From contig WHTW01000075.1 in assembly GCA_009377525.1 (NCBI GenBank), forward strand, positions 1 to 36,245: a stretch of 36,245 nucleotides of DNA, read 5' to 3'. Below, one piece after another: positions 1 through 7,640 of this stretch. The position numbers and the translations under genes are program-made. Below the pieces are notes generated by a model. That model was not told where the DNA came from, searched no databases, and saw only the letters and a list, made by a program, of their open reading frames with translations. Numbering within the stretch: the first letter of the stretch is position 1; each line of letters begins with the position of its first letter. The stretch is from Rhodospirillales bacterium. Lineage in GTDB: Bacteria; Pseudomonadota; Alphaproteobacteria; Reyranellales; Reyranellaceae.

Positions 1-58
1 ATGCTGTGATCCAACCATCGGCCTCGCGACCTCACAGAAGCCTCTAGATTCCAGCCGG

Positions 59-84
59 CCATCCAGCTGATTCCAGCTGGATGG
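59..84. terminator. Perfect 11-bp hairpin, possible terminator
   Basis: CCATCCAGCTG (59-69) and CAGCTGGATGG (74-84) are exact inverted repeats around a 4-nt loop. Downstream on the plus strand comes ATTGTGCTTTT, a weak T-rich stretch starting 7 bases after the stem. It could terminate a gene entering from the left edge, but the T tract is not adjacent, so this is only a candidate. Confidence 0.3.
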
Positions 85-158
85 ATTGTGCTTTTAGCCG
101 CTTTTACGCCCGGTTTGCAGCCTGGCGTGCAGGCCTCGCAGTTTTGCCAGGTCTCGCC

Positions 159-449
159 ATGCCGAAAGCTTTTGGTCTCTCGATTCTGATCGCGGCGATC
201 TCCGTGCCGCCAGGCGCGCATGCCCAGCAGGTCGCGCGCGCGGCCGACCTGCGCCACTGCGCCCAGCTCAGCGAGCTCTACATCCGCTATGTCGGGCGGT
301 CGGAGGCGGGGCCCAGCACGCCGGTCAAGCCCGACGTCAACGGCGGGGTCGCGCTTGCCAAGTGCCATGAAGGCGATGCCGCGGCATCCATCCCCATCCT
401 CGAGCGCAAGCTCCGCAATGCCGGCTTCACCCTGCTACCGCGCGGCTGA
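159..449 (+). CDS. Small exported hypothetical protein
   Basis: The frame is open from 81, but the ATG at 159 gives a clean signal peptide: a short basic start (MPK), a hydrophobic stretch (FGLSILIAAISVP) and an AHAQ cleavage-like site near residue 23. The mature part is about 73 residues with two cysteines (in RHCAQL and AKCHEG) that could form a disulfide. It resembles small periplasmic proteins of alphaproteobacteria that pair a short Cys-containing helix with a C-terminal 'ILERKLRNAGFTLLPR' tail, but I cannot name a family with certainty. Its stop overlaps the end of the convergent copper-binding gene by 15 bases. Function unknown; export to the periplasm is inferred. Confidence 0.55.
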   Translation: MPKAFGLSILIAAISVPPGAHAQQVARAADLRHCAQLSELYIRYVGRSEAGPSTPVKPDVNGGVALAKCHEGDAAASIPILERKLRNAGFTLLPRG

Positions 450-869
450 CGCCAACCAAGGCCCGGTGAGGCCGCTGGCGGTCGCCGCCTGGTGACAGGC
501 GCGCTCGCATTGCCGGCAGGTCTCGGCGCAAACTCGGCAGTGCTCATGGTGCCCGGCATGCCTGTCGCACTCGTCGGCGCACAGGCGGCAGAAGTCGGCG
601 CAGGTTTCCAGCATCTGCACCATCAGCGCCGAGGTGGCGGCAGTCCGCCGCGTCAGGACCGAACCGGTGGTGGCGCAGGCGTCGGCGCAATCGAGATCGA
701 GCCGGATGCAGCGGGCGAGCTGGGAGGAGCGGTCCTCGGCGAGGCAGGCATCGGCGCACGACATGCAGACCTGGGCGCAATCGAAGCAGGCTTCTATGCA
801 CTGGGCGAGGGCATCGTTGACGACGCCGGCCGCTTGGGGATGGCTGGACAACATCTCGCGCGCGCGCAT
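435..869 (-). CDS. Four-helix-bundle copper storage protein (Csp3-like)
   Basis: The protein has 144 residues and 18 cysteines arranged as CxxxC/CxxC pairs along four predicted helices (CIEACFDC, CMSCADAC, CADFCRLCADEC, CRVCAETCRQC). This is the hallmark of the Csp/DUF326 four-helix-bundle family, in which cysteines line the bundle core and bind many Cu(I) ions. Eighteen cysteines and no signal peptide match the cytosolic Csp3 type rather than the exported Csp1 type. The start at 869 was chosen over an open frame reaching 1031 because AGGAGAG lies just upstream and the family begins close to this point. It is transcribed behind the DUF1772-like gene (50-bp gap). Expected role: buffering or storing cytosolic copper. 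No copper regulator or exporter is visible nearby. Confidence 0.85.
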   Translation of the reverse strand: MRAREMLSSHPQAAGVVNDALAQCIEACFDCAQVCMSCADACLAEDRSSQLARCIRLDLDCADACATTGSVLTRRTAATSALMVQMLETCADFCRLCADECDRHAGHHEHCRVCAETCRQCERACHQAATASGLTGPWLASAAR

Positions 870-919
870 GCCGCTCTCTCCTGTGGGGATACGGCATGAA
901 CGCCACGCTCGGTGATTGG

Positions 920-1399
920 TTACTGGCGTTCGCGCATCACAACGGCAAGGACGAGCAGGCAGAAGCCCAGAAGCTGAAAAGCGGCACCGGCGGCATGCGA
1001 ATATTCCCATCGCCAGCGCAGCCTGTCCCAATTGTCCGGCACGACGGTCCAGTTCTCCGTCGCGACATTGGCGGGGTAGGTGTAGGCCCAGAACAGGCCC
1101 TGGGCCGCCAGGACGCAGGCGAGGGCGAGAAGGGTCAGCATCATCACGCCTCGCTCCGCCCGCGCCAGGATTGCGGCGCCTGCAAGGGCGATGATCTGGA
1201 CAGCCAGCATCCAGGCGATCTGGCTCCAGCCGCGATAGGCTTTCTGGACGATGAAGTATTCTTCACGCGGCAGGTCGATCTTGTTGGGCAATTCCAGGAC
1301 GTGCGCCAGGGCCGGGCCGAGCACCAGCGCCGAGGCGAGCAGGGCCACGAAGAAGGCGATGGTGGCGGTGTGGGAGGAGGGCACTCTGGGCAAACGCAC
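920..1399 (-). CDS. Four-helix membrane protein, DUF1772-like
   Basis: A 159-residue integral membrane protein with four hydrophobic segments at roughly residues 12-34, 62-80, 85-106 and 136-155. Between helices 1 and 2 it carries the conserved-looking stretch HVLELPNKIDLPREEYF, and before the last helix WDRLRWRWEYSH, both typical of DUF1772/anthrone-oxygenase-like membrane proteins. The start at 1399 is GTG without a convincing ribosome-binding site; another in-frame GTG lies five codons in. It sits 25 bp after the hisH stop and before the copper-binding gene, all on the minus strand. Biochemical function is unknown; the family name is my best match from motif and topology, not a search. Confidence 0.6.
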   Translation of the reverse strand: MRLPRVPSSHTATIAFFVALLASALVLGPALAHVLELPNKIDLPREEYFIVQKAYRGWSQIAWMLAVQIIALAGAAILARAERGVMMLTLLALACVLAAQGLFWAYTYPANVATENWTVVPDNWDRLRWRWEYSHAAGAAFQLLGFCLLVLAVVMRERQ

Positions 1400-1424
1400 G
1401 ACGCGGCCCGCGAGTTTCGCGCCC

Positions 1425-2066
1425 TCAGGGCTTCCAGCGCAGGAAGTTGGCGATCAGACGCAGGCCCGTCGCCTGGCTCTTCTCGGGATGGAACTGGGTG
1501 CCCGCGAGGTTGTCGCGACCGACGACGGCGGTGATCGGCCCGCCATAGTCGGTCAAAGCCAGCACCGTTTCCGGACGGCCCGCCTTGAGCTGGAAGGAGT
1601 GCACGAAATAGGCGTGATCGCGCTCGGCGATGCCTTCGAGCAAGGCATGCGGCTTGAGCGCGTCGAGCTCGTTCCAGCCCATGTGCGGGATCTTGAGATG
1701 ATCCTTGCCGGGGTCGATGCGCACGACGTCGCCCTGGATCCAGTCCAGGCCGGCATGGATGCCGTATTCGACGCCGCGCGTCGCCATGAGCTGCATGCCG
1801 ACGCAGATGCCGAGGAAGGGCTTGCCCTGCTCGATCACCGCGCGTTGCAGCGTGTCGACCATGCCAGGCACGCCGTAGAGGCCGGCGCGGCAGTCGGCGA
1901 AGGCGCCGACGCCCGGCAGCACGATGCGATCGGCGTCGGCCACCTCGCGCGGGTTCGACGTCACCAGCACGCGATCGTCCGCGCCGGTCTCGCGCGCGGC
2001 GCGCTCGATGGCTTTCGCGGCGGAGCGGAGGTTGCCCGATCCGTAATCGACGATGGCGACGGTCAT
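1425..2066 (-). CDS. hisH: Imidazole glycerol phosphate synthase, glutamine amidotransferase subunit HisH
   Basis: A 213-residue class I glutamine amidotransferase, normal length for HisH. The catalytic triad is visible: Cys88 in GICVGMQ, then His193 and Glu195 in GTQFHPEKS. The N-terminus VAIVDYGSGNLRS and the PGVGAF loop are diagnostic of HisH. It releases ammonia from glutamine and channels it to HisF, which closes the imidazole ring in histidine synthesis. The frame is open upstream to 2141, but the ATG at 2066 matches the family start and lies 10 bp after the hisB stop. The usual alphaproteobacterial order continues into hisA and hisF; here a DUF1772-like gene follows instead, so the HisF partner must be encoded elsewhere. 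Confidence 0.96.
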   Translation of the reverse strand: MTVAIVDYGSGNLRSAAKAIERAARETGADDRVLVTSNPREVADADRIVLPGVGAFADCRAGLYGVPGMVDTLQRAVIEQGKPFLGICVGMQLMATRGVEYGIHAGLDWIQGDVVRIDPGKDHLKIPHMGWNELDALKPHALLEGIAERDHAYFVHSFQLKAGRPETVLALTDYGGPITAVVGRDNLAGTQFHPEKSQATGLRLIANFLRWKP

Positions 2067-2076
2067 CGGATTGCGT

Positions 2077-2754
2077 TCAGAGAACGCCCTTGGTGCTGGG
2101 AACCGCCGCGGCCTGGCGCGGGTCGATTTCGACCGCGACACGGAGCGCGCGCGCCAGCCCTTTGAAGCAGCTCTCGACGATATGGTGGTTGTTGTCGCCG
2201 TAGTGGTTCCACACGTGCAGCGTCAATCCGCCGAGCTGGGCGAAGGCCTGGAACCACTCCTTGAACAGCTCGGTGTCCATGGTGCCGAGCTTGGGCTTGG
2301 AGAAGTTGACCTTCCAGATCAGGTAGGGCCGGTTGGAGGCGTCGAGCGCCACCTCGGTCAGGGTCTCGTCCATCGGGATGTGGGCCGCGCCATAGCGGCG
2401 GATGCCGGCGCGGTCGCCCAGCGCCTTGGCCAGGCATTCGCCCAGCACGATGCCCGAATCCTCGGTGGTGTGGTGATAGTCGATGTGCAGGTCGCCCTCG
2501 GCGCGCAGCGTGATGTCGATCAGGCTGTGGCGGCTCAGCTGCTCCAGCATGTGGTCGAGGAAGCCGATGCCGGTCTTGATGTCGTACTTGCCGGTGCCGT
2601 CGAGGTTGATGGCGGCGGCGATGCGCGTCTCCTTGGTGGCGCGCGACATGAAGGCCCGCCGCCCGCCGCTGCCGGGGGTGGCGAGCATCTGGGTGACGGT
2701 TGCCTTGGGAGCGGCCTTCTTCTTGGCGGACGTGCTACTGGCCTGGCGGGCCAT
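2077..2754 (-). CDS. hisB: Imidazoleglycerol-phosphate dehydratase HisB
   Basis: Contains the metal-binding histidine/glutamate motifs of monofunctional IGP dehydratase: DHMLEQLSRHS, DYHHTTED, HIPMDETLTE and NNHHIVESCFKG. It dehydrates imidazoleglycerol phosphate to imidazoleacetol phosphate using two manganese ions in a 24-mer. The core is about 190 residues. The reading frame adds a 35-residue Lys/Ala/Ser-rich extension. I keep the long start (225 residues) because AGAGGA lies 8 nt before the ATG at 2754, while the internal ATG at 2649 has no ribosome-binding site. The extension looks disordered and may be dispensable. It is followed 10 bp later by hisH, almost certainly co-transcribed. Confidence 0.95.
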   Translation of the reverse strand: MARQASSTSAKKKAAPKATVTQMLATPGSGGRRAFMSRATKETRIAAAINLDGTGKYDIKTGIGFLDHMLEQLSRHSLIDITLRAEGDLHIDYHHTTEDSGIVLGECLAKALGDRAGIRRYGAAHIPMDETLTEVALDASNRPYLIWKVNFSKPKLGTMDTELFKEWFQAFAQLGGLTLHVWNHYGDNNHHIVESCFKGLARALRVAVEIDPRQAAAVPSTKGVL

Positions 2755-2781
2755 TGGAATTCCTCTAAGTTGGCAGCCCGT

Positions 2782-3649
2782 TCATACAGGAACCCGCGCC
2801 GCGCGGTCGAGCGCAACGCGCGTCAGAATGACGCCCAGAAGCACGATCAGGCCGCCCAGCACGCGGGCTGCCGTCAGCGGATCGCCGAAAAACGCCGCCG
2901 ACAGGCCCACGCCGGCCACCGGGATCAGGTACATGTAGACCATGACCCGGCTCACCCCCAGGCGGTCCGGCCCGGCCGTCAGGCCGAGGAAGGCGACGCC
3001 CACGGGGAAGATCGCGGTGTAGAGCCAATAGCCCAGCAGGCGGTCGTCGAGGCGGGCGAACTCGCCGAGGGAATCGAAGATGAGCGAGACCGGCAGCAGG
3101 ATCAGCGAGCCGATCAGGGTCGTCCAGGCCATGACCGGCAGCGCGCCGAGCCTCAGGTTGTAGGGGGCGCCGCGATCGACATAGAGCGCCCAGGCGAAGG
3201 CCGACAGCATCCAGATCAGCGTGCCGTCGAGGCTGTCGATCGAGATCGTGAAAGCCGAGAGGGAGTTGTTGACCACGATGACGACGCCAGCGAAGGCGAT
3301 GACGATGCCGGTCCAGCCCAGCAAGGGCAGCCGTCGGCCACCGATCCAGGCCAGGATGGCGGAGAAGGCAGTCGTCGTGGTCATGACGATCGAGCCCAGC
3401 GACGGTGCGGTGCGCGCCATCGCCAGCCCCCAGCAGGCCTGGAACAGGGCGACGCCGATCAGCGACAGCACGATCATCGGCACCCATCATCGCGAACAGG
3501 AACAGCGAGGCCACGAGATAGCACGAGGCGCTGTAGAGCAGCGGGCTCATGACGGCGAGCACGTCCTTGGCGAACGGGTAGCTCGACCCCATCAGCATCG
3601 CCGTTCCGAACATCAGGATGTCGCCCGTGAAACGGGCGCGCTGCTTCAT
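2782..3649 (-). pseudogene. EamA/DMT-family exporter, split by a frameshift
   Basis: Two frames together encode one drug/metabolite-transporter-type protein. From the ATG at 3649 the first frame gives MKQRARFTGDILMFG and two membrane helices (to LFAMM). The second frame, open from a GTG at 3483 to the stop at 2782, gives the remaining helices (PMIVLSLIGVALFQACWG onwards, 233 residues, two EamA repeats). The join falls near 3480-3490 and needs a shift of one base. The usual 10-15 residue linker between helices 2 and 3 is also nearly absent. The ATG overlaps the stop of the acyl-CoA dehydrogenase gene (ATGA), so it was a translationally coupled partner. Either a disrupted gene or a sequencing/assembly error; the downstream frame is otherwise intact. 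Confidence 0.75.
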
Positions 3650-4917
3650 TGCTTCGGCGCCGTCGACGCCTTCTGCGCCCCCCAGAAGCCGAACAGCGCG
3701 CCGGCGACGCGGCGGATCTGGATCTCCTCCGAACCCTCGGTAATGCGATAGCGCCGGTGATGGCGATAGATGTGCTCGAACGGCGTGTGGCGCGAATAGC
3801 CGATGCCGCCGTGGACCTGGATGGCGCGGTCGGCGGCGTCGCAGACCAGGCGGTTGGCGCGGTAGTTCGACATCGCCACCCATTCGCTGACGTTCATGTG
3901 GTGCTCGCGGTCGAGATGCCACGCCGTTTTGCGCACCAGGCCTCGCGTCATCTCGGCCTCGGTGTGCAGCTCGGCGAGTGGGAACTGGATCGCCTGGTTC
4001 GATGCCAGCGCCTTGCCGAACACCTTGCGGTTCTTGGCATAGGCCACCGACATGTCGATGCAGTACTGCGCCGCACCGAGGCTCGAGGCGGCCTGGCGGA
4101 TGCGGTTCTCGTGCACGAAGGTCTGCGCCACGTCGAGCCCGCGGCCTTCCTCGCCCAGCATGGTCGACGCCGGCACCGTGACGTTGGTCAGCGACACCTC
4201 GGCATGGTCCGACGGCATGTTGAAGGTCCACCACATGTGCTCGACCTTGAAGCCGGGCGTGGTCACCGGCGTCAGGAAGGCCGAGATGCCGCGCGCGTCA
4301 CCGGGCTTGCCCGAGGTGCGGGCGAACACGAGGTCGACGGTGGCGGTGTGCATTCCGGTGTTGAACCGCTTCATGCCGTTGATCACCCAGTCGGAGTCCT
4401 GCTTCGCCGCGGTGGTCTCCATGAAGGTGGCGTCCGAGCCGTGGTTGGGCTCGGTGAGCCCGAAGGCGATGCGCTCCTTGCCGGTGAACATGCCTTCGAG
4501 ATAGCGCTCCTTCTGCTCCTTGGTGCCGAAACGGTGCAGCAGCAGGGCGACCGGGAAGTTGCCGACGATCGAGCTCTCGTTCTGCAGGTCGTTGTGCAGG
4601 CCAAGCCCCTTGTGCGCGAGATGCTCGCGGATGATCGCCATGGCGAGGTTCGAGCCGTCCTTGCCGCCCAGCTCCTTCGGCAGGCCGAAACGCAGATGGC
4701 CCGCCTTGTCGGCGCGGCGGCGCATCTCGGCCAGCAGCGCCTCCCATTCGTGGCGCGGCTGGCCGTCATTGTCCCAGTCGGTGCGGGCGTGCTCGCGGCG
4801 ATGGTCGAAGAAGCGGATGTTGTCGTTCTCGCGCTCCAGCGGCCGGATCTCGCGCTCGATGAAGGCGTCGAGCTCCCTCAGATACGCCGAGATCTCGGCA
4901 GGAATGTCGAAATCCAT
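3646..4917 (-). CDS. Acyl-CoA dehydrogenase family protein
   Basis: A 423-residue flavoprotein of the acyl-CoA dehydrogenase superfamily. Visible landmarks are the FAD/substrate region FGLTEPNHGSDA, the RISAF-like segment ARGISAFLTP, the C-terminal helical bundle with GGIGYSRHTPFEHIYR, and ITEGSEEIQ, where the Glu aligns with the catalytic base of medium-chain enzymes. It should remove hydrogens from the alpha-beta carbons of an acyl-CoA and pass electrons to ETF. The variant N-terminus (long RFFDHRREHARTDWDNDG segment) resembles the ACAD10/11-type or uncharacterised catabolic groups, so the substrate is not assignable. The start at 4917 has GGAGGAG seven bases upstream; the open frame to 4959 lacks this. 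Confidence 0.9.
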   Translation of the reverse strand: MDFDIPAEISAYLRELDAFIEREIRPLERENDNIRFFDHRREHARTDWDNDGQPRHEWEALLAEMRRRADKAGHLRFGLPKELGGKDGSNLAMAIIREHLAHKGLGLHNDLQNESSIVGNFPVALLLHRFGTKEQKERYLEGMFTGKERIAFGLTEPNHGSDATFMETTAAKQDSDWVINGMKRFNTGMHTATVDLVFARTSGKPGDARGISAFLTPVTTPGFKVEHMWWTFNMPSDHAEVSLTNVTVPASTMLGEEGRGLDVAQTFVHENRIRQAASSLGAAQYCIDMSVAYAKNRKVFGKALASNQAIQFPLAELHTEAEMTRGLVRKTAWHLDREHHMNVSEWVAMSNYRANRLVCDAADRAIQVHGGIGYSRHTPFEHIYRHHRRYRITEGSEEIQIRRVAGALFGFWGAQKASTAPKQ

Positions 4918-4971
4918 GGGGCCGCTCCTCCGGTAAATGCCATCGATATGAATGGGCATTCACCGGGCATC

Positions 4972-6222
4972 TTACGCAGCCGGCAGGTCGATCCGGAAGC
5001 GGCTGCCGCCGCTTTCTGCCGCCAGGCAGACGGCGTCGCCGCCGTGACGGCGAGCGATGTCGAGCACCAGGGCGAGGCCGAGCCCGCTGCCGCGGCCGGT
5101 CTCGCTGCCGCCGGCCAGGCGATAGAAGGGCTCGAAGATGCGCAGCCGTTCCGATGTCGGCACGCCGGGCCCGTGATCGGAGACGTCCAGGATGGCGCGC
5201 CCGGTCTCCGTGGTGACCGAGACGGTGATAGGACCGTTGCCGGCGTAGCGCCGTGCGTTCTCCAAAAGATTGCGGATCAGCCGGCGCAGCAGTGTCCGGT
5301 CGCCCGACACGGTGACCGGCTGGCCGGTGGCGCCGAGGTCGAAGCGCGCGGCCTCTTCGGCGGCCAGCGCTAAAAGGTCGATCGGCTCGCGATGCTCCAG
5401 CGTCGGAAGGGCTTCAAGGCGGCTCGCCAAAAGGATCTGCTCGATCAACTGGTCGAGCTCCTCGACATCGCGCTTCAGCGATTCGCGCGTCTTGGCGTCG
5501 GCGCCCTCGCCCAGGAGCGAGGCGGCGACGGCGATGCGCGCCAGCGGCGTGCGCAATTCGTGGCTGCAATTGGCGAGCAACATGCGATGGGCGGCGACGA
5601 GCTGTTCGATGCGCTCGGCCGAGCGGTTGAAGCTTTGCGCCAGGGCCGCGACCTCGTCGCGGCCCTCGACCTTCACGCGCGCGCCGAGGTCGTTGCCGAA
5701 CTGCTCGACGCCGGCCTTCAGGCGCTCCAGGCGGCGGCCGAGGCCGCGCACCACGGGATAGGCGCCGACGGCGATCGCCAGCGCCACCAAGGCGAGGAAG
5801 GCGGTGATCCAGAAGGTCGGATTGGTGCGCTCGCGCACTTGGCGCGCCACCAGCCAGCGGCCGTCGGGCAGCAGCAAGGTGAAGTTCGGCCCGCTCGGGC
5901 CGCGCCGCCAGCCCTGGCGGGCGCGCCCCGGGTCGAAACGCGGCGGCGGCCGGCCGGCCATGGCGATCATGGTGCCGTCGGGCCGGTACAAGGCGATGTC
6001 GAAGCGCAGCTTGCGATGCAGGACCTCGATGGCGCGCTGCTGGTCGACGACCGGGGCATCCAGGTCGGGCAGCAGCGCCCCGGTCAGCTCGGCCGCGACC
6101 TCGAAATACTGCGGCGTGCGCGCATCGTCGTCGGCCAGCCGCCACAGCAGCGCCGCCGCGCCGACGAACACCGCCAGCACGACGAGGATGGCGAGGTAGA
6201 ACTGGAGGTAAAGGCGCTGCAT
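4972..6222 (-). CDS. Envelope-stress type sensor histidine kinase (CpxA/RstB-like)
   Basis: A 416-residue membrane kinase. Helix 1 spans residues 7-28 and helix 2 137-157, enclosing a periplasmic domain of about 108 residues; a HAMP linker follows (159-212). The phosphoacceptor is His221 in SHELRTPL, with the N box near residues 310-323 (RNLLENARRY), the G1 box DHGPGVP and the G2 box GRGSGLGLAL. The short sensor plus HAMP plus HisKA layout matches the CpxA/RstB/EnvZ group. It is the last gene of a minus-strand set after a Spy-like protein and an OmpR-type regulator. A large palindrome separates it from the regulator, which could change its expression relative to the upstream genes. The stimulus is inferred to be envelope damage or metal stress. 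Confidence 0.9.
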   Translation of the reverse strand: MQRLYLQFYLAILVVLAVFVGAAALLWRLADDDARTPQYFEVAAELTGALLPDLDAPVVDQQRAIEVLHRKLRFDIALYRPDGTMIAMAGRPPPRFDPGRARQGWRRGPSGPNFTLLLPDGRWLVARQVRERTNPTFWITAFLALVALAIAVGAYPVVRGLGRRLERLKAGVEQFGNDLGARVKVEGRDEVAALAQSFNRSAERIEQLVAAHRMLLANCSHELRTPLARIAVAASLLGEGADAKTRESLKRDVEELDQLIEQILLASRLEALPTLEHREPIDLLALAAEEAARFDLGATGQPVTVSGDRTLLRRLIRNLLENARRYAGNGPITVSVTTETGRAILDVSDHGPGVPTSERLRIFEPFYRLAGGSETGRGSGLGLALVLDIARRHGGDAVCLAAESGGSRFRIDLPAA

Positions 6223-6256
6223 CGCTCAGGACGCACGCCTGTGGACGACGGCACAA

Positions 6257-6327
6257 CTGTCATCCCAAGCGCAGCGAGGGACCTTTCCTGCGGCCTCAAA
6301 GGTCCCTCGCTGCGCTTGGGATGACAG
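6257..6327. repeat. 71-bp palindromic repeat element between regulator and kinase genes
   Basis: Arms 6257-6286 and 6298-6327 are perfectly complementary over 30 bp around an 11-nt loop (CCTGCGGCCTC). The core reads ATCCCAAGCGCAGCGAGGGA on the left arm. Words of this kind (CCCAAGCGCAGCGAGGGACC) occur as dispersed intergenic palindromes in many bacterial genomes; this is recalled knowledge, not a search. It lies inside the response regulator-kinase operon and would form a very stable RNA hairpin in the intercistronic region. No T tract follows, so it looks like a REP-type element rather than a terminator, though it may protect upstream mRNA or attenuate the kinase gene. Confidence 0.9.
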
Positions 6328-6338
6328 GGTGCGTGTCC

Positions 6339-7064
6339 TCACCTGTCCTGGTCCTTCGCGAAGACGTAGCCCGCGCCGCGCACGGTCAGGATGCGGCGCG
6401 GCTTCTTGGGATCGTCCTCGATGGCGGCGCGGATGCGCGAGATGTGGACGTCGACCGAGCGGTCGAAGGCCTCCAACTTTTCGCCCTTCAATAGATCCAT
6501 CAGCGCGTCGCGCGTCAGCACGCGGCCGGCGCGCTCGGCCAGCGCCAGCAGGAGCGCGAACTGGTAGGAGGTGACGGTGCGCTCCTCGCCGTCGACGCGC
6601 ACCAGGCGTGCCCCCTTGTCGATCTCGAGCCGGCCGAAGCGCAGCATATCACTCCTCGTCGGCGATCCCTTGCGGCGCAGGATGGCGCGCAGCCGGGCCT
6701 GCAGCTCGCGCGGCTCGAACGGTTTGGCGAGATAGTCGTCGGCGCCGATTTCCAGGCCGACCACGCGGTCCATCGGCTCGCCGCGCGCCGTCAGCATCAG
6801 GATCGGCAGGTCGGTCATGCCGCGCAGGCGGCGGCAGACATCGAGGCCGTCGGCGTCGGGCAGCATGAGGTCGAGGATGATGGCGTCGAAGGTCTCACGC
6901 TTCAGCAACGCTTCGCCGTCGCGGGCGGTGCCGGCGATGGTCAAACGAAAGCCCGCCCCGCCGAGATAGTCGGAGACCATCCCGGCGAGGCGGCTGTCGT
7001 CGTCGATCATCAGGATGCGCTCGGCCATCACCTCAGTATCGGGCCGCGGCACCCTCGATGTCAT
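6339..7064 (-). CDS. OmpR/CpxR-type response regulator
   Basis: A 241-residue regulator with a receiver domain (residues 15-130) and a winged-helix DNA-binding domain (about 140-236). The phosphorylation pocket is complete: Asp21/Asp22, phosphoacceptor Asp65 in IILDLMLPD, Thr92 and Lys114. The output domain ends in the typical SVDVHISRIRAAIEDDPKKPRRILTVRGAGYVF. The ATG at 7064 has AGAGGG seven bases upstream and follows the Spy-like gene by 10 bp. A second ATG at 7028 would give a conventional short N-terminus but its GAGG is too close. The frame is open to 7139. Expected to be phosphorylated by the kinase at 4972-6222 and to bind the direct repeat at 7641-7655. Confidence 0.93.
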   Translation of the reverse strand: MTSRVPRPDTEVMAERILMIDDDSRLAGMVSDYLGGAGFRLTIAGTARDGEALLKRETFDAIILDLMLPDADGLDVCRRLRGMTDLPILMLTARGEPMDRVVGLEIGADDYLAKPFEPRELQARLRAILRRKGSPTRSDMLRFGRLEIDKGARLVRVDGEERTVTSYQFALLLALAERAGRVLTRDALMDLLKGEKLEAFDRSVDVHISRIRAAIEDDPKKPRRILTVRGAGYVFAKDQDR

Positions 7065-7074
7065 CCGTGCCCTC

Positions 7075-7563
7075 TTAGCCGCGATGCCAGCCGCGGCGCT
7101 CGTTCCAGCTCTTGAAGAAGGCCTGGCGCTGCGAGGCATTCAGCACGTTGCCGGCGTCGATCAGCGCCTGGGTGAAGCGCTTGGAGCTCGCATCGGCGAT
7201 CTTCATCTGCTCGGCGCGGATCTGCTCGATCTTTGCCGCATCGATGGTCGGCGCCTGCATTGCCGCTTCCATGGCCTTGCGGTTCTCGACGCGCTGGCCG
7301 TGGAAGCCCTTCATGTCCTTGAAGGCGGCCCGCAGGATCTCCGTGACCTTCTTCTTCTGGTCGGCCGTGGCGTCGGTGCTGCCGAGCGCCTTGTCCACGC
7401 GTTTCTCGATGCGCTGCTGGAACTTGGCCGGATCGACCGGGCCGTCGGTCTTGGCGTAGGCAACGCCGCCGGCGGCGGCCGCGATGCTGCCGGCCAGCAG
7501 GGCCGCCATCATCGTCGTGAGGCTCTTGCGCCGGGTGCCGGCGAGCTTGATGTCGTTTGCCAT
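7075..7563 (-). CDS. Spy/CpxP/ZraP-like periplasmic stress protein
   Basis: A 162-residue exported protein. The signal peptide covers about residues 1-37 (KSLTTMMAALLAGSIAAAAGG, cleavage near AYA-K). The mature part is all-helical and highly charged, with two LTxxQ-like motifs, ATADQKKKV and LNASQRQAF, the signature of the Spy/CpxP/ZraP family. Members are periplasmic chaperones or metal-binding dampers of envelope-stress kinases. The ATG at 7563 is preceded by AAGGAG six bases away. It is the first gene of the operon with the regulator (10-bp gap) and the kinase, an arrangement expected for a feedback accessory protein. Which kind (chaperone or zinc sensor) cannot be told; there is no His-rich metal site. 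Confidence 0.85.
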   Translation of the reverse strand: MANDIKLAGTRRKSLTTMMAALLAGSIAAAAGGVAYAKTDGPVDPAKFQQRIEKRVDKALGSTDATADQKKKVTEILRAAFKDMKGFHGQRVENRKAMEAAMQAPTIDAAKIEQIRAEQMKIADASSKRFTQALIDAGNVLNASQRQAFFKSWNERRGWHRG

Positions 7564-7600
7564 ATCATTCTCCTTCTGGGGGTTGGGGTTCCCCGTGACG

Positions 7601-7614
7601 GTGATATGGATCAC
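7601..7614. other. Short inverted repeat GTGAT-N4-ATCAC upstream of the Spy-like gene
   Basis: GTGAT (7601-7605) and ATCAC (7610-7614) are inverted repeats separated by ATGG. They lie 38-51 bases upstream of the Spy-like start codon, in the promoter or leader. This could be a second operator or chance; nothing else supports it. Confidence 0.2.
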
Positions 7615-7640
7615 GACCGTTTCGCCTCCCTCTCGGCAGT

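Noticed and set aside
2053..5373. Very long plus-strand open frames opposite hisB, EamA and acyl-CoA dehydrogenase
   Set aside because: They are antisense shadows of GC-rich genes: no recognisable motif, no ribosome-binding site, and their composition mirrors the third-position bias of the real minus-strand genes.
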